Assembly: GCA_964519895.1 (NCBI GenBank)
Contig: CAZFLE010000022.1
Location: forward strand, 1-64,000
Direction: 5' to 3'
DNA length: 64,000 nt
Source: CAYFPX01 sp964519895
GTDB lineage: Bacteria; Myxococcota_A; UBA796; CAJQPC01
Shown in pieces: positions 61,792 to 64,000 of this stretch. The position numbers and the translations under genes are program-made. Position 1 is the first letter of the stretch; each line of letters starts with the position of its first letter. The notes under the pieces are model-generated. The model saw only the letters and a list, made by a program, of their open reading frames with translations. It did no database searches and was not told the origin of the DNA.

Positions 61792-62031
61792 TCAGCCCCC
61801 ACCGACCGGCGGAATGAACGCGACCTCGGCGCCATCGCGCAGCCGGTGATCGCCAGCCACGTACGCCTGGTCGACCGCGTAGGCGACGGGCAGGCGGCCC
61901 GCCGCGGTCGCTGGGAACAAGCGGTGGTAGAGCGCCTCGACCGTCTCGCCCGAGGTCACGGTCACGCGCTCTTCGGTGCAGCCGCGGCGCTCGCGCAAGA
62001 CCGCGAAATACAGCACCTTCACCACCGCCAT
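61792..62031 (-). CDS. moaD: Molybdopterin synthase sulfur-carrier subunit
   Basis: Ubiquitin-like sulfur carrier for molybdopterin synthesis, 79 residues from ATG 62031. The beta-grasp opening VKVLYFAVLRERRG is typical of MoaD. The C-terminus FIPPVGGG ends directly in glycines, as required for adenylation, unlike the CysO-like carrier of this window. Adenylation may depend on the MoeZ-like enzyme at 32.9 kb, since no moeB is adjacent. The longer upstream open frame is antisense to the divergent lipoprotein gene. Confidence 0.93.
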   Translation of the reverse strand: MAVVKVLYFAVLRERRGCTEERVTVTSGETVEALYHRLFPATAAGRLPVAYAVDQAYVAGDHRLRDGAEVAFIPPVGGG

Positions 62032-62055
62032 CTCCAACCCCGGTAGGATCGTCCC

Positions 62056-62583
62056 GTGGTTTGTATCCTGTGTCTCTGGGGGTGGCTGCTGGTGGCCTGC
62101 GGGCCCCCCGAGCCGGTGCTGCCGGGCGTCATCGCCCAGGATCAGACGACCCAGGAGGGCCTCAAGGTCCGCCCACGGACCGCCTATGAGAAGCCCCCAG
62201 GGGTCTACGTGGACGTGGGCTACCTGTGTGGTCGGGGACTCGACGCGGTGCGCGAGGTCCTCGCCGAGCAGCTGGGCGACGTGGTCGAGACCGTGGAGCT
62301 GGACCCCCGGGACGGGCGCGAGCTCGGCCTGCAGCGGGGCCGCGTGCGCGTCAAGGACGGGCGCATCTACCAGGTGCGGGTCACGCTGGACGGACCCCTT
62401 CGCCGCAGCACCGCCCTCCAGGCCCTCGGGCTGCCCCCCACGGTGCGGAAGTGGAACGCCTTCACCCGGGAATTCAACACGAGGCACCACGCCGGCTTCG
62501 ACCGCATCCGCATGGGGCGGCTCGAGCCGGGCTCCGAGGAGGTCAGCTGGGTCGAGGTTCGCAAGACGGATCCCAGGCGCTGA
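62056..62583 (+). CDS. Hypothetical lipoprotein (175 aa)
   Basis: GTG 62056 gives MVCILCLWGWLLVACGPPEP, a signal with a lipobox Cys. The mature region is about 155 residues, mixed alpha/beta, with pairs of basic and acidic residues and one further Cys. No domain is recognised. It is divergent from moaD with 24 bp between starts, so the two promoters must overlap the opposite coding regions. Likely an outer-membrane or inner-membrane anchored protein. Confidence 0.72.
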   Translation: MVCILCLWGWLLVACGPPEPVLPGVIAQDQTTQEGLKVRPRTAYEKPPGVYVDVGYLCGRGLDAVREVLAEQLGDVVETVELDPRDGRELGLQRGRVRVKDGRIYQVRVTLDGPLRRSTALQALGLPPTVRKWNAFTREFNTRHHAGFDRIRMGRLEPGSEEVSWVEVRKTDPRR

Positions 62584-62656
62584 GTGAGCCGTTGATCCCG
62601 GGGTGAGCGCCGTGGGAGGATGCCCCGAGGCCGGAGGCACCGGCGCTCCAAGGGAT

Positions 62657-63622
62657 GTGGTGTTCGTGGCGCTCCCCATCATCGGACTGGGCTTGCTGGC
62701 GCAGACCGGATGCGTCGAGAATTCCTTCTTCGACGAGGACCGCCAGGTCCAGGACACCCTGCCCATCGAGGAGACCTTCCAGCAGGCGCCGCTGCCCGCG
62801 GTCGACGTGCTCTGGATCGTCGACGACACCGGCTCGATGGCCGAGGAGCAGGCCGCGCTCGCCGACGGCTTCTCCCGCTTCGTGAACCGGCTCGACGCCC
62901 AGGAGCTGGCCTACCAGATCGGCGTCGTGACGCCCGGGTCCGTGAGCGATGGGGGCGCGGTGCTGCGAGGCGACCCCTGGATCATCACGCCATCGGTGAG
63001 CGACCCCGACGGCGCCTTTGCCGACGCCGTCGACGTGGGACTGGACGGCAGCTCCCAGGCCGGGCTCGGGGCCCTGGTCGCCGCACTGAGCGAGCCGCTC
63101 ATCACCCAGGAGAACCGCGGATTCCGGCGCAGCGCCGCCGCGCTCTTCGCCGTCATCGTCTCCGACGCCGACGACGACTCGGTCGATGACCTGGGCGACG
63201 ACCCGGTCGACGAGGCCCTGGCCTTCCTGGCCTCCGAGGAGCAGCGCACAGGCCGCCCGGCGAGGCTGAGCGCCATCGTGGGCGACGAGCCGACCGGCTG
63301 CAGCGGAGACGGTGGCACTGCGCTGCCCGGCACGGCCTACGCCGAGACGGCGCTGGCTTCCGGGGGCGACGTGCTCAGCATCTGCTCGGCCGATCTGGAA
63401 GCGCTGCTGGGATCGCTGGGCAAGCTGGCCATCAGCTGGCCGGACAGCTTCCCCTTGCAGGCCGAGCCCCTGACCGACACGACCCAGGTGTCCGTCGACG
63501 GCAAGCGCATCAACGCCGGCTGGGCCCTGGTGCTCGATCCCCCCGCGATCGTGTTCGACGAAGCCCCAGCTGCCGGAGCCTGGATCGTCGTGACCTACGC
63601 CCTGGCGGCAGCGGAACAGTGA
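62657..63622 (+). CDS. VWA-domain lipoprotein
   Basis: A 321-residue exported protein. A cluster of GTG codons (62657, 62660, 62666) follows AAGGGA; the first is used. The signal VALPIIGLGLLAQTGC ends in a lipobox. A von Willebrand A domain occupies residues 45-290, with a MIDAS-like start VLWIVDDTGSMAEEQ and a later Asp-rich loop SDADDDSVDDLGDDPVDEA. The C-terminal 60 residues look like a small beta-sandwich. Its stop overlaps the next gene (GTGA). Such VWA lipoproteins are frequent in myxobacteria-like genomes and their partners are mostly unknown. Confidence 0.85.
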   Translation: MVFVALPIIGLGLLAQTGCVENSFFDEDRQVQDTLPIEETFQQAPLPAVDVLWIVDDTGSMAEEQAALADGFSRFVNRLDAQELAYQIGVVTPGSVSDGGAVLRGDPWIITPSVSDPDGAFADAVDVGLDGSSQAGLGALVAALSEPLITQENRGFRRSAAALFAVIVSDADDDSVDDLGDDPVDEALAFLASEEQRTGRPARLSAIVGDEPTGCSGDGGTALPGTAYAETALASGGDVLSICSADLEALLGSLGKLAISWPDSFPLQAEPLTDTTQVSVDGKRINAGWALVLDPPAIVFDEAPAAGAWIVVTYALAAAEQ

Positions 63623-64000
63623 CTCTGATCGGGGCCTTGCTCGCACCGGTCCTGGCCGCAGACGTCGTCGAGAGCTGGGACCTGGAGTCCGACGACGGCA
63701 GTCTCGTGCCCGCAGGCGAGATCGCGCTGTGGGAGTGGGGCGACGTGACCAGTGGCCCGGACGGCGGGTTCACGGGCAGCCGCGCCTGGGGCACGAACCT
63801 GGACGGAACCTACGGCAACGACAGCGTGGAGACACTGACGCTGCCGGTCCGCGACCTGGTGGCTGTCCAGGACCCGGCCCTGTGCTGGATGCAGTGGCTG
63901 GACCTGGAGCAGGGGGACGCCGGCTGGATCACCTGGACCGACGGCGTGGAGTCCGTGGTGGTCGAGCCCATCTATGGCTACCCGGTCAGCGGCGTGTTCG
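63619..64000 (+). CDS. Exported protein, N-terminal part only (cut by window end)
   Basis: GTG 63619 overlaps the VWA gene stop. The first residues MTLIGALLAPVLAAD form a short signal peptide. The visible 127 residues are Trp-, Asp- and Gly-rich (WDLESDDGSLVPAG, WGTNLDGTYGNDS, WMQWLDLEQGD) and resemble a jelly-roll, MAM-like or immune-inhibitor-A accessory domain, as often placed in large secreted proteins. The right edge cuts the frame with no stop, so the full domain content is unknown. Confidence 0.7.
   Translation, partial: MTLIGALLAPVLAADVVESWDLESDDGSLVPAGEIALWEWGDVTSGPDGGFTGSRAWGTNLDGTYGNDSVETLTLPVRDLVAVQDPALCWMQWLDLEQGDAGWITWTDGVESVVVEPIYGYPVSGVF

Overview
This window is a 64 kb piece of very GC-rich bacterial chromosome (about 70% G+C by eye). 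It is packed with protein-coding genes, and intergenic spaces are mostly under 150 bp. Several features point to a Myxococcota-like lineage (deltaproteobacteria in the old sense). There are many lipoproteins and secreted Asp/Gly-rich proteins, and MopE-type D-x-D-C-D-D metal-binding motifs joined to FG-GAP propellers. Two proteins end in a Cys, hydrophobic helix, RRR tail resembling the MYXO-CTERM sorting signal. Pseudo-receiver and PP2C signalling proteins are present, and GTG starts coupled by GTGA or ATGA overlaps are common. The taxonomy is inferred from these features, not from a marker search. I recognised no rRNA, tRNA, CRISPR array, insertion sequence or prophage.

Layout. 1-8.3 kb (minus): two PP2C phosphatases (one fused to a cyclic-nucleotide-binding domain and cut by the window edge), an FG-GAP lipoprotein, a pentaheme cytochrome, a TPR/SLT lytic transglycosylase and a rhodanese-like protein. 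8.4-10.3 kb (plus): a Rieske ferredoxin and a degenerate histidine kinase fused to an intact receiver. 10.3-16.5 kb (minus): topoisomerase IV (parE, parC) and a WD40-like propeller. 16.5-23.6 kb (plus): an alpha-glucan cluster of three consecutive GH57-family proteins (one with an eroded active site) and a GalT-like protein. The first GH57 gene is interrupted by a 100-N gap that is almost certainly an assembly artefact. 23.6-28.6 kb: a Lys/Asp-tailed secreted protein, a membrane sulfatase-family enzyme and two glycosyltransferases. 28.6-32.8 kb: a DMT transporter, an RNA m5U methyltransferase, a hotdog thioesterase, a PRC-barrel protein and small proteins.

32.9-35.7 kb (minus) is the most coherent pathway. 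It encodes a CoaC flavoprotein, a CysM-like cysteine synthase, a CysO-like sulfur carrier and a MoeZ-type adenylyltransferase-rhodanese. Together these match the sulfur-carrier-dependent cysteine route known from Mycobacterium tuberculosis. 35.7-44.8 kb: a lipoprotein hydrolase, a lipoprotein, a pseudo-receiver protein, the coupled valS-nadC-birA genes and a HEAT-like protein. 44.9-49.1 kb (minus): a 48-residue one-helix membrane protein, a YyaL/SSP411-type thioredoxin-domain protein, an M23 peptidase and an acyl-CoA dehydrogenase with a perfect palindromic operator candidate upstream. 49.3-60.7 kb: large secreted proteins, a serine-protease homologue and a subtilisin homologue that both lack the catalytic serine, an MmgE/PrpD protein, a FadL-type porin, an M28-like membrane peptidase, a carboxypeptidase-regulatory-domain protein and an LPG-synthase-type flippase. 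60.7-64 kb: trmB, moaE and moaD, then lipoproteins including a VWA protein and a partial secreted protein at the right edge.

A recurring theme is catalytic erosion in retained folds: a kinase, a receiver, a GH57 enzyme, two proteases and a rhodanese. The strongest hunt results are the CysO/CysM/MoeZ module with a GG-Ala-Pro carrier tail, the GH57 pseudoenzyme inside the glucan cluster, the paired pseudoproteases, and the palindrome in front of the acyl-CoA dehydrogenase gene.
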